Shown one piece after another: positions 8,972 through 17,868 of a DNA stretch of 64,000 nt. Made by a program: the position numbers and the translations under genes. Origin of the DNA: Micromonospora avicenniae (GTDB lineage: Bacteria > Actinomycetota > Actinomycetes > Mycobacteriales > Micromonosporaceae); contig NZ_FTNF01000020.1 in NCBI RefSeq assembly GCF_900156065.1, forward strand, positions 34,076 to 98,075. The letters are read 5' to 3'. Numbering within the stretch: position 1 is the stretch's first letter; each line of letters begins with the position of its first letter. A model generated the notes under the pieces. That model was not told the DNA's origin and ran no database searches. It saw only the letters and a list, made by a program, of their open reading frames with translations.

Positions 8972-10000
8972 TCACAGCCGGCCCGCCCGTCGTTGCATCG
9001 CCAGCAGCCAGACCAGGTACGCCCCGCCGATCGCGCCGGTGATCACGCCGGCCGGAAGCTGGTGACCGGTGAACGCCCGTTGCGCCACCAGATCGGCCGC
9101 CACGAGCAGTGTCGCGCCCACACACATCGTGGGAAGCAGGTTCGGCCCGGGCGAGCGGGTGAGGCGCCGGGCCAGGTGCGGGGCGGTCAGCGCCACGAAC
9201 GACACCGGCCCGGCGGCCGCCGCCGCGAAGGACACCAGCAGCACCGCCGCGGCGAGCAGTGCCATCCGCAGCCGCCGCACCGGAACGCCGAGCGCCGCGG
9301 CGGTGTCGTCGCCCATCTCCAGCATCCGCAGCGCCGGCCCGCAGCCGAGCAGCACCAGCGGGCCGAGCACCCCCAGCACGATCAGCAGCGGCAGCGCCTC
9401 GGACCAGCCCCGCCCGTCCAGGCTCCCGGTGAGCCAGAGCACCGCCCGGGCGGCGTCCATCAGTGGCGCCCGGGTCAGCAGGTAGCCGTTGACTCCGGTG
9501 AGGATGGCGGTGATGCCGATGCCGACCAGGATCAGCCGGTAGCCGTGCACGCCGTTGCGCCAGGTGAGGAGGTAGACGAGCACTCCGGTGGCGAGGCCGC
9601 TGGCGACTGCCGCGCCGGAGAGGGCGAGGCTGCCGCCGCCGAGTACCACCACGACCAGCGCGCCGGTCGACGCACCCTGGGTGAGACCGAGCATGTCGGG
9701 GCTGCCCAGCGGGTTTCGTACCAGCGACTGGAAGACCGCCCCGGCCAGCGCCAGGGCCGCGCCCACCAGCAGCGCGGTGACCAGCCGGGGCAGCCGCAAC
9801 TCGTGGATGATGAACCGCTCGGCCGGGGTGCCGCCGCCGAGCAGGGTGCGCAGCACGTCGGCGGGCGTCATCGGGTAGTCGCCGCCGGCGATGGCCAGCA
9901 CGCCGAGGCCCGCGGCGAGCAGGGCACAGCCGGCTCCGACGGCGAGCGCGCGGGGTCGGAACCGCAGCGAGTACCCGCCCGGGGTACGCAGCACGGTCAC
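8972..10000 (-). CDS. FecCD-family siderophore ABC permease (second)
   Basis: The 342-residue protein is a BtuC/FecCD permease with about ten hydrophobic segments. Family blocks are visible: RLPRLVTALLVGAALALAGAVFQ near residue 70, RNPLGSPDMLG, the GxxxTAILTGVNGYL stretch, and GPVSFVALTAPHLAR with a late QLPAGVITGAIGGAYLVWLL. GTG 10000 overlaps the stop of the preceding permease (GTGA), so the two subunits are translationally coupled, as expected for heterodimeric siderophore permeases such as FepDG. It imports ferric hydroxamate together with the neighbouring ATPase. Confidence 0.93.
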   Translation of the reverse strand: MTVLRTPGGYSLRFRPRALAVGAGCALLAAGLGVLAIAGGDYPMTPADVLRTLLGGGTPAERFIIHELRLPRLVTALLVGAALALAGAVFQSLVRNPLGSPDMLGLTQGASTGALVVVVLGGGSLALSGAAVASGLATGVLVYLLTWRNGVHGYRLILVGIGITAILTGVNGYLLTRAPLMDAARAVLWLTGSLDGRGWSEALPLLIVLGVLGPLVLLGCGPALRMLEMGDDTAAALGVPVRRLRMALLAAAVLLVSFAAAAAGPVSFVALTAPHLARRLTRSPGPNLLPTMCVGATLLVAADLVAQRAFTGHQLPAGVITGAIGGAYLVWLLAMQRRAGRL

Positions 10001-10944
10001 GGTCGGGCCACCCGCCGGCGCAGCACCAGCCAGAGGAAGAGCGGCCCACCGAGCACGGCCGTCACCATCCCCACCTGGAGTTCTCCGGGGCGGCCGAGCA
10101 CCCGGCCCAGCACGTCGGCGCCGAGCAGCAGCACCGGTGAGAGCACCGCGCAGTAGGGCAGCAGCCAGCGCAGGTCGGGCCCGGCGAGCGCGCGGACCAG
10201 GTGCGGCACGAGCAGGCCGACGAAGACGATCGGGCCGCAGGCGGCGGTGGCCGCCCCGCACAGCAGGGTGACCACCGTGATGACGGCCGCCCGGATCAGC
10301 GTCGGTCGCGCGCCGAGGGCCCGGGCCGTGTCGTCGCCGAGGGCGAGGGCGTTGAGTGGACGCGCGGTGGCGAGCGCGACCAGCAGCCCCGCCCCGACGA
10401 ACGGCGCCACCCGGGCGACCGTCGCGGCGTCGGCGCTGGCCAACGAGCCGACGGTCCAGAAGCGCAGCCGGTCCAGTGAGGCGGCGTCGAGCAGCATCAC
10501 CGCGCTGACGTACGAGTAGAGGGCGGCGTTGAGCGCCGCGCCGGCAAGCGCGAGCCGGGCCGGGGTGGCACCGCGCCCGCCTCCGACGGCGTAGACCAGC
10601 GCGGTCACCGCCGCCGCGCCGAGCAGCGCGAACCACACGTACCCGTTGAGCGCGGTCACGCCGAGCACGGCCGCGGTGGCCACCGCGGCGGAGGCACCCG
10701 AGTTGATGCCGAGCAGACCCGGATCGGCGAGCGGGTTGCGGGTGAGCGCCTGCATCACCGCACCGGCGACGCCGAGGGCCGCGCCGGCGAGCAGGCCGAG
10801 CAGCGTACGCGGCAGGCGCATCTGGTGGACGACCGCGTACTCGGCCGAATCGGGGTCCCGTAGGCCCGACCAGACGTCGGCGAGGGGCAGCTGCTTCGCG
10901 CCCACCGTGATGCTGAGCACGACGACGGCCGCGAGCAGCGCCAC
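9997..10944 (-). CDS. FecCD-family siderophore ABC permease (first)
   Basis: First gene of the leftward iron-regulated operon. RLPRTLLGLLAGAALGVAGAVMQ, RNPLADPGLLGINSGA, GPIVFVGLLVPHLVR and GRPGELQVGMVTAVLGGPLF identify a FecCD permease. The GTG at 10944 gives 315 residues and cuts into the first membrane helix. The frame continues open upstream with no ATG, GTG or TTG, and a CTG at 11052 preceded by GGAG at 6-base spacing would give 351 residues with a complete N-terminus, closer to family length. The true start is therefore uncertain and may be a rare CTG. Confidence 0.92.
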   Translation of the reverse strand: MALLAAVVVLSITVGAKQLPLADVWSGLRDPDSAEYAVVHQMRLPRTLLGLLAGAALGVAGAVMQALTRNPLADPGLLGINSGASAAVATAAVLGVTALNGYVWFALLGAAAVTALVYAVGGGRGATPARLALAGAALNAALYSYVSAVMLLDAASLDRLRFWTVGSLASADAATVARVAPFVGAGLLVALATARPLNALALGDDTARALGARPTLIRAAVITVVTLLCGAATAACGPIVFVGLLVPHLVRALAGPDLRWLLPYCAVLSPVLLLGADVLGRVLGRPGELQVGMVTAVLGGPLFLWLVLRRRVARP

Positions 10945-11089
10945 GGCTCCGACCAGGCCGACGGCCCGTACGGTGGCCCGTCCGCGCCACGGTGGGGCCG
11001 GTCGGGGGGCCGTCGCGGCGACGCCGGACGGTGATGACTGGAGAACGGACAGTGTGGGCTCCGGTAGGGGGAGAAACGCCGGACGAGAC

Positions 11090-11117
11090 TTGACAGCGAA
11101 TTAGGTTAGGTTAACCT
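11090..11117 (+). promoter_or_regulatory. Promoter of the siderophore-binding lipoprotein gene
   Basis: TTGACA (11090-11095) and TAACCT (11112-11117) are spaced by 16 bases. The -10 box lies inside the iron box, so bound repressor would block polymerase. Confidence 0.65.
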
Positions 11118-11121
11118 AACC
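11101..11121. promoter_or_regulatory. Iron box (IdeR/DmdR operator), shared by divergent operons
   Basis: TTAGGTTAGGTTAACCTAA (11101-11119) matches the actinobacterial iron-box consensus, and GGTTAGGTTAACCTAACC (11104-11121) is a perfect palindrome. It is placed between the lipoprotein gene (start 11166) and the leftward permease operon. Under iron sufficiency a Fe(II)-loaded DtxR-family repressor would silence both. No second copy was seen in the 200-base gap before desA, so des may depend on read-through. Confidence 0.93.
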
Positions 11122-11165
11122 GCGCTGTCCACGGTCATCCTGGACCCTGATCGAAAGACGACGCC

Positions 11166-12188
11166 ATGCTCGATTCCACGTCTCGTATCTCCCGTCGCGG
11201 CCTGCTGGCCGGCGGGGCCGCCGCCGTCGCCCTCCTGCTGGCTGGTTGTAGCGGCGGTGGCGATTCCGCCAAACCGACCACCAGCAGTGATGGCCCTTGG
11301 ACGTTCACCGACGACCGGCGCGAGAAGGTGACCGCCGCCAACCGGCCGACCCGGGTCGTGGCCTTCACCGGCACGGCCGCCGCGCTCGTCGACTTCGGAC
11401 TCGACAAGCAGATCGTCGGGGTCTTCGGTGAGACGAAGCGGGCCGACGGCACGATCGATCCGCAGGCCGGTGATCTGAACGTGGAGAGCGTGGAGATCCT
11501 CGGCAACGTCTGGGGCGAGTTCAGCGTCGAGAAGTACGCGGCGCTCCGCCCCGAGCTGCTCGTCACCCACATGTACGATCCCGGCGCCCTCTGGTACGTC
11601 CCGGACGAGAGCAAGAACAAGATCCTTCCACTCGCGCCCACCGTGGCGGTCACCACCGCTCGGGTGCCGATGACCAAGCCGATCGAGCGCTACGCCCAGC
11701 TCGCCGAGTCTCTCGGCGCGGATCTGTCCGCGAAGAAGGTCACCGACGCCAAGGCCCGCTTCGAGGCGGCGGCCGAGTCGGTCCGTCAGGCGGTGAAGGC
11801 CAACCCCGGCATCAAGGTGCTGGCCGCCTCCGGCAGCCCGGACCTGTTCTACGTCTCCAACCCCAAGGTCAGCACCGACCTCATGTACTTTGCCGAGCTC
11901 GGGGTCGACATCGTGGTGCCCACCAAGCTCGAAGCGGGTGACTACTTCGAGGCGCTCAGCTGGGAGAACGCCGGCAAGTTCCCGGCCGACCTGATCCTGC
12001 TGGACAACCGCAGCACCGCGCTGCAGACCAAGGACCTCGCCGCCAAGCCGACCTGGGCGCAGCTGCCCGCGGTCAAGGCCAACCAGGTCGCGCCGTGGGA
12101 CGCCGTCCCACGCTTCTCCTACGCCGGCGCCGCGCCGCTGCTGGAGAACCTCGCCACCACCATCCGCGCCGCCAAGAAGCTGAGCTGA
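11166..12188 (+). CDS. desE: Ferric-siderophore-binding lipoprotein (DesE-like)
   Basis: A 340-residue substrate-binding protein of the FepB/FhuD class. The N-terminus has a twin-arginine pair (SRRGLLAGG, residues 9-17) and a lipobox LLAGC with Cys28, so it looks like a Tat-exported lipoprotein. The mature part has the two-lobed periplasmic-binding features RPTRVVAFTGTAAALVDFGL and LRPELLVTHMYD. Adjacent desABCD and FecCD genes make ferrioxamine the likely ligand, as for DesE of Streptomyces. The -10 box overlaps the iron box just upstream. A 200-base gap separates it from desA. Confidence 0.9.
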   Translation: MLDSTSRISRRGLLAGGAAAVALLLAGCSGGGDSAKPTTSSDGPWTFTDDRREKVTAANRPTRVVAFTGTAAALVDFGLDKQIVGVFGETKRADGTIDPQAGDLNVESVEILGNVWGEFSVEKYAALRPELLVTHMYDPGALWYVPDESKNKILPLAPTVAVTTARVPMTKPIERYAQLAESLGADLSAKKVTDAKARFEAAAESVRQAVKANPGIKVLAASGSPDLFYVSNPKVSTDLMYFAELGVDIVVPTKLEAGDYFEALSWENAGKFPADLILLDNRSTALQTKDLAAKPTWAQLPAVKANQVAPWDAVPRFSYAGAAPLLENLATTIRAAKKLS

Positions 12189-12203
12189 CGAGGCGACGAA
12201 GAG

Positions 12204-12233
12204 CCCCCGCCGACGAATCCGCCGCGTGCGGGG
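12204..12233 (+). terminator. Weak hairpin between desE-like gene and desA
   Basis: CCCCGC (12205-12210) can pair with GCGGGG (12228-12233), 16 bases after the lipoprotein stop. It is short, so it may be a partial terminator or attenuator that lowers des expression relative to the binding protein. No promoter or iron box is evident in the remaining gap. Confidence 0.35.
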
Positions 12234-12389
12234 CCCCTTCCTGACATCTCGCGCGGCATCCGCCACGCATGTCCGGCACGTCGTCCGGCGACACCGTTTC
12301 CCCCTGCCGTTCTGCCGCCCGACCACGGCGGCGGGTTCCGGCTGCCCCGAGATCAGCTCCGTCCGCAACCGAGCGTGGAGGACCTTCCA

Positions 12390-13976
12390 ATGAGTCTGCC
12401 GGCGTACCCCGTCGAGGCAGTCGCGAACCTGCCCGGTTCGCCCACCCCGGCCCCGGCCGATGCACCGCTCGATTTCCGGTCCGGCGCCACGGCCGCCCGG
12501 AGACATCTGTTCAACGGCGGGACGGCCGCGCGGTACCGAACGGTTCTCACCCGTGGTGTCGACCGGATGGCCCGGCGGGTGGCCGGGGTGGACCGGCCGT
12601 TCACCGGCGTGACCCCGGGCGAGTTGGCGCCCCGGGTCGCCGGCATCGACCTGGACCGGCCGCTCGGCGACACCGCCGCCGCTCTCGACGAACTCGACGA
12701 GGTCTACCTGCGCGATGCGGTCTGGTTCCACCACCCCCGCTACCTGGCACACCTGAACTGCCCGGTGGTGATCCCGGCGCTGCTCGGCGAGGCGGTGCTG
12801 AGCGCCGTGAACTCCTCGCTCGACACCTGGGACCAGAGCATCGGGGCGACCCTCATCGAACGCCGCCTGATCGACTGGACGGCTGAGCGGATCGGCCTCG
12901 GTCCCGCCGCCGACGGGGTCTTCACCAGCGGCGGCAGCCAGTCGAACCTGCAGGCGCTGCTGCTGGCCCGGGAGGAGGCGTGCCAGGCCGCGCCCGGCCG
13001 GGAGGCCCGGGCCGAACTGCTGCCCCGGCTGCGGGTGCTCACCTCGACGGCCGGTCACTTCAGCGTGCAGAAGTCGGCGAACCTGCTCGGCCTGGCCCCG
13101 GACGCGGTACTGACCATCCCGACCGACGCGCAGCGGCGGATGATCCCCGCCGTGCTGCGGCGGGAGATCGAGCGCTGCCGGCGCGAGGGGCTGGTGGTGA
13201 TGGCCGTGGTGGCCACTGCCGGCACCACGGACTTCGGCTCCATCGACCCGCTCGACGAGATCGCCGGGGTCTGCGCCGCCACCGGCGTCTGGCTGCACGT
13301 CGACGCGGCGTACGGCTGCGGGCTGCTGGCCTCGCCCACCCGCCGGCACCTGCTCGACGGGATCGAGCGGGCCGACTCGGTGACCGTCGACTACCACAAG
13401 TCCTTCTTCCAGCCGGTCAGCTCCAGCGCCGTGCTGGTACGCGACCGACGCGTGCTGCGGCACGTCACCTACCACGCCGACTACCTCAATCCGGCCCGGA
13501 TGGTCGAGCAGCGCATCCCCAACCAGGTGGACAAGAGCCTCCAGACCACGCGGCGGTTCGACGCCCTCAAGCTCTGGCTGACCCTGCGGGTGATGGGTCC
13601 GGACCTGCTCGGCGACCTCTTCGACGAGGTGGTGGACCGGGCCGCCGGCGCCTGGGAACTGATCAGCGAGGACCCCCGGTTCGAGGTGGTGACCAGGTCA
13701 CCGCTGAGCACCGTCGTCTTCCGCTACCTGCCCACCGGACCGGGGCGGGGGCTCGCCGACGAGGCGAACCTGTACGCGCGGGAGGCGCTGGCCGCCTCCG
13801 GGGCCGCCCTGGTCGCCGGCACCACTGTGGACGGCCGCCACTTCCTCAAGTTCACCCTGCTCAACCCCGAGACCACCCTCGACGACGTCGGGCACGTGCT
13901 GCAGCTCATCGCCGAGCACGCGGGCCGGTACGTGCACGAGCGGAGCACCGCCGATCTGGCCTGCCGGGTCGGCTGA
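12390..13976 (+). CDS. desA: Lysine decarboxylase of desferrioxamine synthesis, DesA
   Basis: A 528-residue fold-type I PLP decarboxylase of the group II/DABA decarboxylase family. HVDAAYGCGLLAS precedes VDYHKSFFQP, where Lys337 would form the PLP aldimine, and FTSGGSQSNLQALLLARE is the cofactor phosphate-site region. DesA converts L-lysine to cadaverine, the first step of desferrioxamine synthesis. ATG 12390 has GGAGG 8 bases upstream; the in-frame GTG at 12375 would put that site inside the gene. It is first in the desABCD order and is followed 35 bases later by desB. The context fixes lysine rather than diaminobutyrate as likely substrate. Confidence 0.96.
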   Translation: MSLPAYPVEAVANLPGSPTPAPADAPLDFRSGATAARRHLFNGGTAARYRTVLTRGVDRMARRVAGVDRPFTGVTPGELAPRVAGIDLDRPLGDTAAALDELDEVYLRDAVWFHHPRYLAHLNCPVVIPALLGEAVLSAVNSSLDTWDQSIGATLIERRLIDWTAERIGLGPAADGVFTSGGSQSNLQALLLAREEACQAAPGREARAELLPRLRVLTSTAGHFSVQKSANLLGLAPDAVLTIPTDAQRRMIPAVLRREIERCRREGLVVMAVVATAGTTDFGSIDPLDEIAGVCAATGVWLHVDAAYGCGLLASPTRRHLLDGIERADSVTVDYHKSFFQPVSSSAVLVRDRRVLRHVTYHADYLNPARMVEQRIPNQVDKSLQTTRRFDALKLWLTLRVMGPDLLGDLFDEVVDRAAGAWELISEDPRFEVVTRSPLSTVVFRYLPTGPGRGLADEANLYAREALAASGAALVAGTTVDGRHFLKFTLLNPETTLDDVGHVLQLIAEHAGRYVHERSTADLACRVG

Positions 13977-14011
13977 CCACCGGAGCTCGCGAACCCGCCC
14001 GGGAGGGCCGC

Positions 14012-15328
14012 ATGTCCACGCACGATTTCATCGCCATCGGCCTCGGCCCGTACAACCTCGGCCTGGCCTGCCTCACCGCACCGATCCCCGAACTGGACGG
14101 GATGTTCCTGGAGGCCCGACCGGGCGTCGACTGGCACCCCGGCATGCTGTTGTCCTCGGCCCGCCTCCAGACACCGTTCCTGGCCGACCTGGTCACCCTC
14201 GCCGATCCCACCTCGCCGTTCTCGTTCCTCAGCTACCTGAAGGAGACCGGCCGGCTCTACCCGTTCTACATCCGGGAGAGCTTCTACCCACTGCGCAGCG
14301 AGTACAGCGCGTACTGCCGGTGGGCCGCCGCGAAGCTGCCCAACCTGCGGTTCAACCACGAGGTCACCTCCGTCGAGTACGACCCGGCCGACGGGCGGTA
14401 CGTGGTGCGCGCCCGGGTGGGCGCGGGGCAGGAGGACACGGGCGCCGGGGAGACCGTCACCTACCGGGCGCGGCACCTGGTGCTCGGCACCGGGACCCCG
14501 CCGTACCTGCCGCAGGCGTGCGAAGGGCTCGGCGGCGACCCGGTGCACACCTCGCGGTACCTGGAGAACCGCACGGCGCTGCGGACCAGACGGAGCATCA
14601 CGGTGATCGGCAGCGGGCAGAGCGCGGCGGAGATCTACCACGACCTGCTCGGCGACATCGACACGTACGGCTACCAACTGAACTGGGTCACCCGCTCACC
14701 CCGGTTCTTCCCGCTGGAGTACACCAAGCTCACCCTGGAGATGACCTCACCGGACTACGTGGACTACTTCCACGCCCTGCCCGAGTCGACCCGCTACCGG
14801 CTGGAGTCCGAGCAGAAGGGGCTGTTCAAGGGCATCAGCGCGGACCTCGTCGACGGGATCTTCGACCTGCTGTACGAGCGCAGCGTGGCCGGACCGGTGA
14901 ACACCCGCTTGCTCACCAACACAGAGCTGGCGAGCGCCGCGTACGAACCGGCCACCGGCACGTACACCCTCGGGCTGCGGCACGTCGAACAGGCGCGGGA
15001 CTTCACCGTGCGTACGGAGGGGCTGGTGCTGGCCACCGGCTACCGCTACCTGCCGCCGGCGTTCCTGGAACCGGTCCGGGACCGGATCCGCTGGGACGGG
15101 CACGGACGTTTCGACGTCGCCCGCAACTACAGCATCGACCACGCCGGCCGCGAGATCTTCCTCCAGAACGGCGGCACCCACACCCACAGCGTGACCTCGC
15201 CCGACCTCGGCATGGGTCCGTACCGCAACTCGTGGATCATCCGTGAGCTGCTCGGCCGGGAGCACTACCCGATCGAGAAGAGCATCACCTTCCAGGAGTT
15301 CGGCGCACCGGCGGGATCAGCGCCGTGA
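14012..15328 (+). CDS. desB: Cadaverine N-monooxygenase, DesB
   Basis: A 438-residue flavin N-hydroxylase of the IucD/PvdA family. FAD-site GLGPYNLGL (residues 10-18), NADPH-site VIGSGQSAAE (~198-207) and the ATGY block (~341-344) are present in order. With FAD, NADPH and oxygen it hydroxylates cadaverine to N-hydroxycadaverine. ATG 14012 has GGGAGG upstream; a frame extending to 12980 reads desA out of frame. Its stop overlaps the desC GTG (GTGA), so translation of desB and desC is coupled. Confidence 0.96.
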   Translation: MSTHDFIAIGLGPYNLGLACLTAPIPELDGMFLEARPGVDWHPGMLLSSARLQTPFLADLVTLADPTSPFSFLSYLKETGRLYPFYIRESFYPLRSEYSAYCRWAAAKLPNLRFNHEVTSVEYDPADGRYVVRARVGAGQEDTGAGETVTYRARHLVLGTGTPPYLPQACEGLGGDPVHTSRYLENRTALRTRRSITVIGSGQSAAEIYHDLLGDIDTYGYQLNWVTRSPRFFPLEYTKLTLEMTSPDYVDYFHALPESTRYRLESEQKGLFKGISADLVDGIFDLLYERSVAGPVNTRLLTNTELASAAYEPATGTYTLGLRHVEQARDFTVRTEGLVLATGYRYLPPAFLEPVRDRIRWDGHGRFDVARNYSIDHAGREIFLQNGGTHTHSVTSPDLGMGPYRNSWIIRELLGREHYPIEKSITFQEFGAPAGSAP

Positions 15329-15984
15329 GCCGGCGGAACGAGCCGGCCGCTCACGGCCCTCGGCCGCGGCGCGGCGTCGAATTCACCTGGGTCGATCACT
15401 CGTTGGGCGAGTTCACCCTGCGCGCGGTCGACCCGTACGCCGACGCCGCGCTGCTGCACCGCTGGGTGACCCATCCGAAGGCGGTGTTCTGGCTCATGCA
15501 GGACTCCGACGTGGCCCGGGTCGCCGAGGAGTACCGGCGCATCGCGGCGCACCCGCACCACGACGCGTACCTGGGCCACTGGCGCGGTCGGCCCGCCTTC
15601 CTGGCCGAGCGCTACGACCCCGCCCGCGTTGAACTGGTCGGCCGGTACGACGCCAGCCCCGGTGACGTGGGCATGCACTTCCTCTGCGCGCCGGCCGACG
15701 TCCCCGTGCACGGCTTCACCCGCGCGGTGATCACCACGGTGCTGGCCTGGCTCTTCGCCGACCCGTCGACCGAACGGGTGGTGGTCGAGCCGGACGTGCG
15801 CAACACCGCGGTGCACGCGCTGAACGCCGCCGTCGGCTTCCAGGTCGTCGGCACCATCACCAAACCGGAGAAGGACGCACTGTTGAGCATCTGCACCCGC
15901 GCCGGCTTCCACCACGCCACCGGCCTCGCCGCCGGCACGGCCACCGCGACCGGTGCGCCCAGCATGGATGGAGTCTCGGCGTGA
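15325..15984 (+). CDS. desC: N-hydroxycadaverine acyltransferase, DesC
   Basis: A 219-residue GNAT of the IucB class. The family pattern FTLRAVDPYADAALLHRWV near residue 30, GRYDASPGDVGMHFL and VVEPDVRNTAVHALNAAVGF...KPEKDALL at the end are clear. DesC transfers succinyl or acetyl from CoA to N-hydroxycadaverine. The GTG start overlaps the desB stop and its stop overlaps the desD GTG, both as GTGA. The last ~25 residues (Ala/Gly/Thr rich) look like a non-conserved tail. A paralogue is encoded at 5448-6050. Confidence 0.95.
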   Translation: MSRRNEPAAHGPRPRRGVEFTWVDHSLGEFTLRAVDPYADAALLHRWVTHPKAVFWLMQDSDVARVAEEYRRIAAHPHHDAYLGHWRGRPAFLAERYDPARVELVGRYDASPGDVGMHFLCAPADVPVHGFTRAVITTVLAWLFADPSTERVVVEPDVRNTAVHALNAAVGFQVVGTITKPEKDALLSICTRAGFHHATGLAAGTATATGAPSMDGVSA

Positions 15985-17807
15985 CCGTGTTCGACCCCGT
16001 CGCCCACCTCGCGCCCGAGCACTGGGCCCGGGCCAACCGGCTGCTGGTGCGCAAGGCACTCGCCGAGTTCGCCCACGAGCGGCTGCTCACCCCGGAGCCG
16101 ACGGCCGCCCCCGTCCCGCAGGCCGGCGCCGCTGCCGGCGACACCCCACGGTGGTACGTGGTGCGCAGCGACGACGGCATGGTGACGTACCGCTTCGCCG
16201 CTCTCGTGCGTACCCTCGAGCACTGGCAGATCGACGCCGAGAGCATCACCCGGCATCGCGGCGACGAGGAACTGCCCCTGGACGCCGTCGACCTGATCAT
16301 CGAGCTGCGCGGGCCCCTCGGACTCTCCGACCAGGTCCTCCCGGTCTACCTGGAGGAGATCACGTCCACGCTGGCCGGCATCGCCTACAAGCTGGACCGC
16401 CCGCCGCTGACCGCCAAGGAGCTCGCGGTGGCCGACTTCCAGACCATCGAGACCTCGATGACCGAGGGCCACCCCTGCTTCGTGGCCAACAACGGCCGGC
16501 TCGGCTTCGGCATCGACGAGTACCACCGGTACGCCCCGGAGGCGGCCCGGCCGGTCCGCCTGGTCTGGCTCGCCGCGCACCGCCACCACGCGCGGTTCAG
16601 CCACAGCGCGGACCTCGACTACGACACCCTCATCGCGGGCGAACTCGGTGCGGAGACGCTGTCCCGGTTCGAGGCCGTCATGGCCGGGCTCGGCCTCGAC
16701 CTGGACGACTACCTGCTGATTCCGGTGCACCCGTGGCAGTGGCAGAATCGGATCGCGGTGACCTTCGCCGGTGAGATCGCGCAGCGCCGGCTGGTCTGTC
16801 TCGGGCCCGGGGCCGATGAACATCTGGCCCAGCAGTCCATCCGGACGTTCTTCAACCTCACCGACCCGACGCGGCACTACGTCAAGACGGCGCTCTCGGT
16901 GCTCAACATGGGGTTCATGCGCGGGTTGTCGGCCGCGTACATGGCGGGAACGCCGGCCATCAACGACTGGCTCGCCGACCTGATCGCCGCCGACGAGGTC
17001 TTCGCCGCGACCGGGCTCACCGTCCTGCGGGAGCGGGCGGCCATCGGCTACCGGCACTCGCAGTACGAGGCGGCCACCGACCGGTACTCCCCGTACCGGA
17101 AGATGCTCGCCGCCCTGTGGCGGGAGAGCCCCGTGCCGCACCTCGGACCGGGCCGGCGACTGGCCACCATGGCCTCGCTGCTGCACGTCGATCGCGGCGG
17201 CGGCTCCTTCGCCGCGGCGCTGATCGACCGTTCCGGCCTGGCGCCGGAGGCGTGGCTGCGCCGCTACCTGGACGCCTACCTGACTCCGCTGCTGCACGCG
17301 TTCTACGCCTACGACCTGGCCTTCATGCCGCACGGCGAGAACGTGATCCTCGTCCTCGACGACCAGGACACGGTCGAGCGGGCGATCTTCAAGGACATCG
17401 CCGAGGAGGTCGTGGTGATGAGTCCGGACCTGCCGCTGCCGCCGGCGGTCGAACGCATCCGGGCCGACGTGCCGGAGCAGGAGCGGCTGCTGTGCATCTT
17501 CACCGACGTGGTGGACTGCTACCTGCGGTACCTGGGCGCGGTGCTGGCCGAGACCGGGACGCTCCCCGAGGAGGCCTTCTGGCGTACGGTGGCGGGCTGC
17601 GCCGCCGACTACCTGGCGAGCGTTCCGCACCTGGCCGAGCGGATCGAGCGCTACGACCTCTTCGCCCCGGAGTTCGCCCTCTCCTGCCTCAATCGGTTGC
17701 AGCTGCGCGATAACCAGCAGATGGTCGACCTCGCCGACCCGTCGGCCGCGCTGCAACTCGTCGGTACGCTGGCCAACCCGCTGGCACCGTACGCGCCCGC
17801 CCGGTGA
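15981..17807 (+). CDS. desD: NIS siderophore synthetase, DesD
   Basis: A 608-residue IucA/IucC-family synthetase. The ATP/substrate site motifs are visible: HPWQWQN (His250-Asn256), the SIRTFFNLTDPTRHYVKTAL stretch with Lys302, and HGENVILVLDD with a preceding FMPHGEN, all conserved in AcsD/DesD. It joins hydroxysuccinyl- and hydroxyacetyl-cadaverine units by ATP-dependent amide formation and closes the ring of desferrioxamine E or leaves linear forms such as B. Ferm-like C-terminal segment (FhuF-like extension) is absent. It is the last gene in the des operon; a 61-base gap follows. Confidence 0.97.
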   Translation: MTVFDPVAHLAPEHWARANRLLVRKALAEFAHERLLTPEPTAAPVPQAGAAAGDTPRWYVVRSDDGMVTYRFAALVRTLEHWQIDAESITRHRGDEELPLDAVDLIIELRGPLGLSDQVLPVYLEEITSTLAGIAYKLDRPPLTAKELAVADFQTIETSMTEGHPCFVANNGRLGFGIDEYHRYAPEAARPVRLVWLAAHRHHARFSHSADLDYDTLIAGELGAETLSRFEAVMAGLGLDLDDYLLIPVHPWQWQNRIAVTFAGEIAQRRLVCLGPGADEHLAQQSIRTFFNLTDPTRHYVKTALSVLNMGFMRGLSAAYMAGTPAINDWLADLIAADEVFAATGLTVLRERAAIGYRHSQYEAATDRYSPYRKMLAALWRESPVPHLGPGRRLATMASLLHVDRGGGSFAAALIDRSGLAPEAWLRRYLDAYLTPLLHAFYAYDLAFMPHGENVILVLDDQDTVERAIFKDIAEEVVVMSPDLPLPPAVERIRADVPEQERLLCIFTDVVDCYLRYLGAVLAETGTLPEEAFWRTVAGCAADYLASVPHLAERIERYDLFAPEFALSCLNRLQLRDNQQMVDLADPSAALQLVGTLANPLAPYAPAR

Positions 17808-17868
17808 GCCGGAGCCGCCGGGGTGTCCGGGGTGGCCCGGGTAACCCGACGGCACGTCTAATGACGAC

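Noticed and set aside
8085..10049. One long protein joining permease and ATPase
   Set aside because: The upstream part reads the FecCD gene out of frame. ATG 8909 with GGAG gives a complete ATPase, and the permease ends at its own stop.
11106..13475. 789-codon minus-strand frame opposite the desE-like gene and desA
   Set aside because: Runs through two well-supported genes and the iron box on the other strand; no domain is recognisable.
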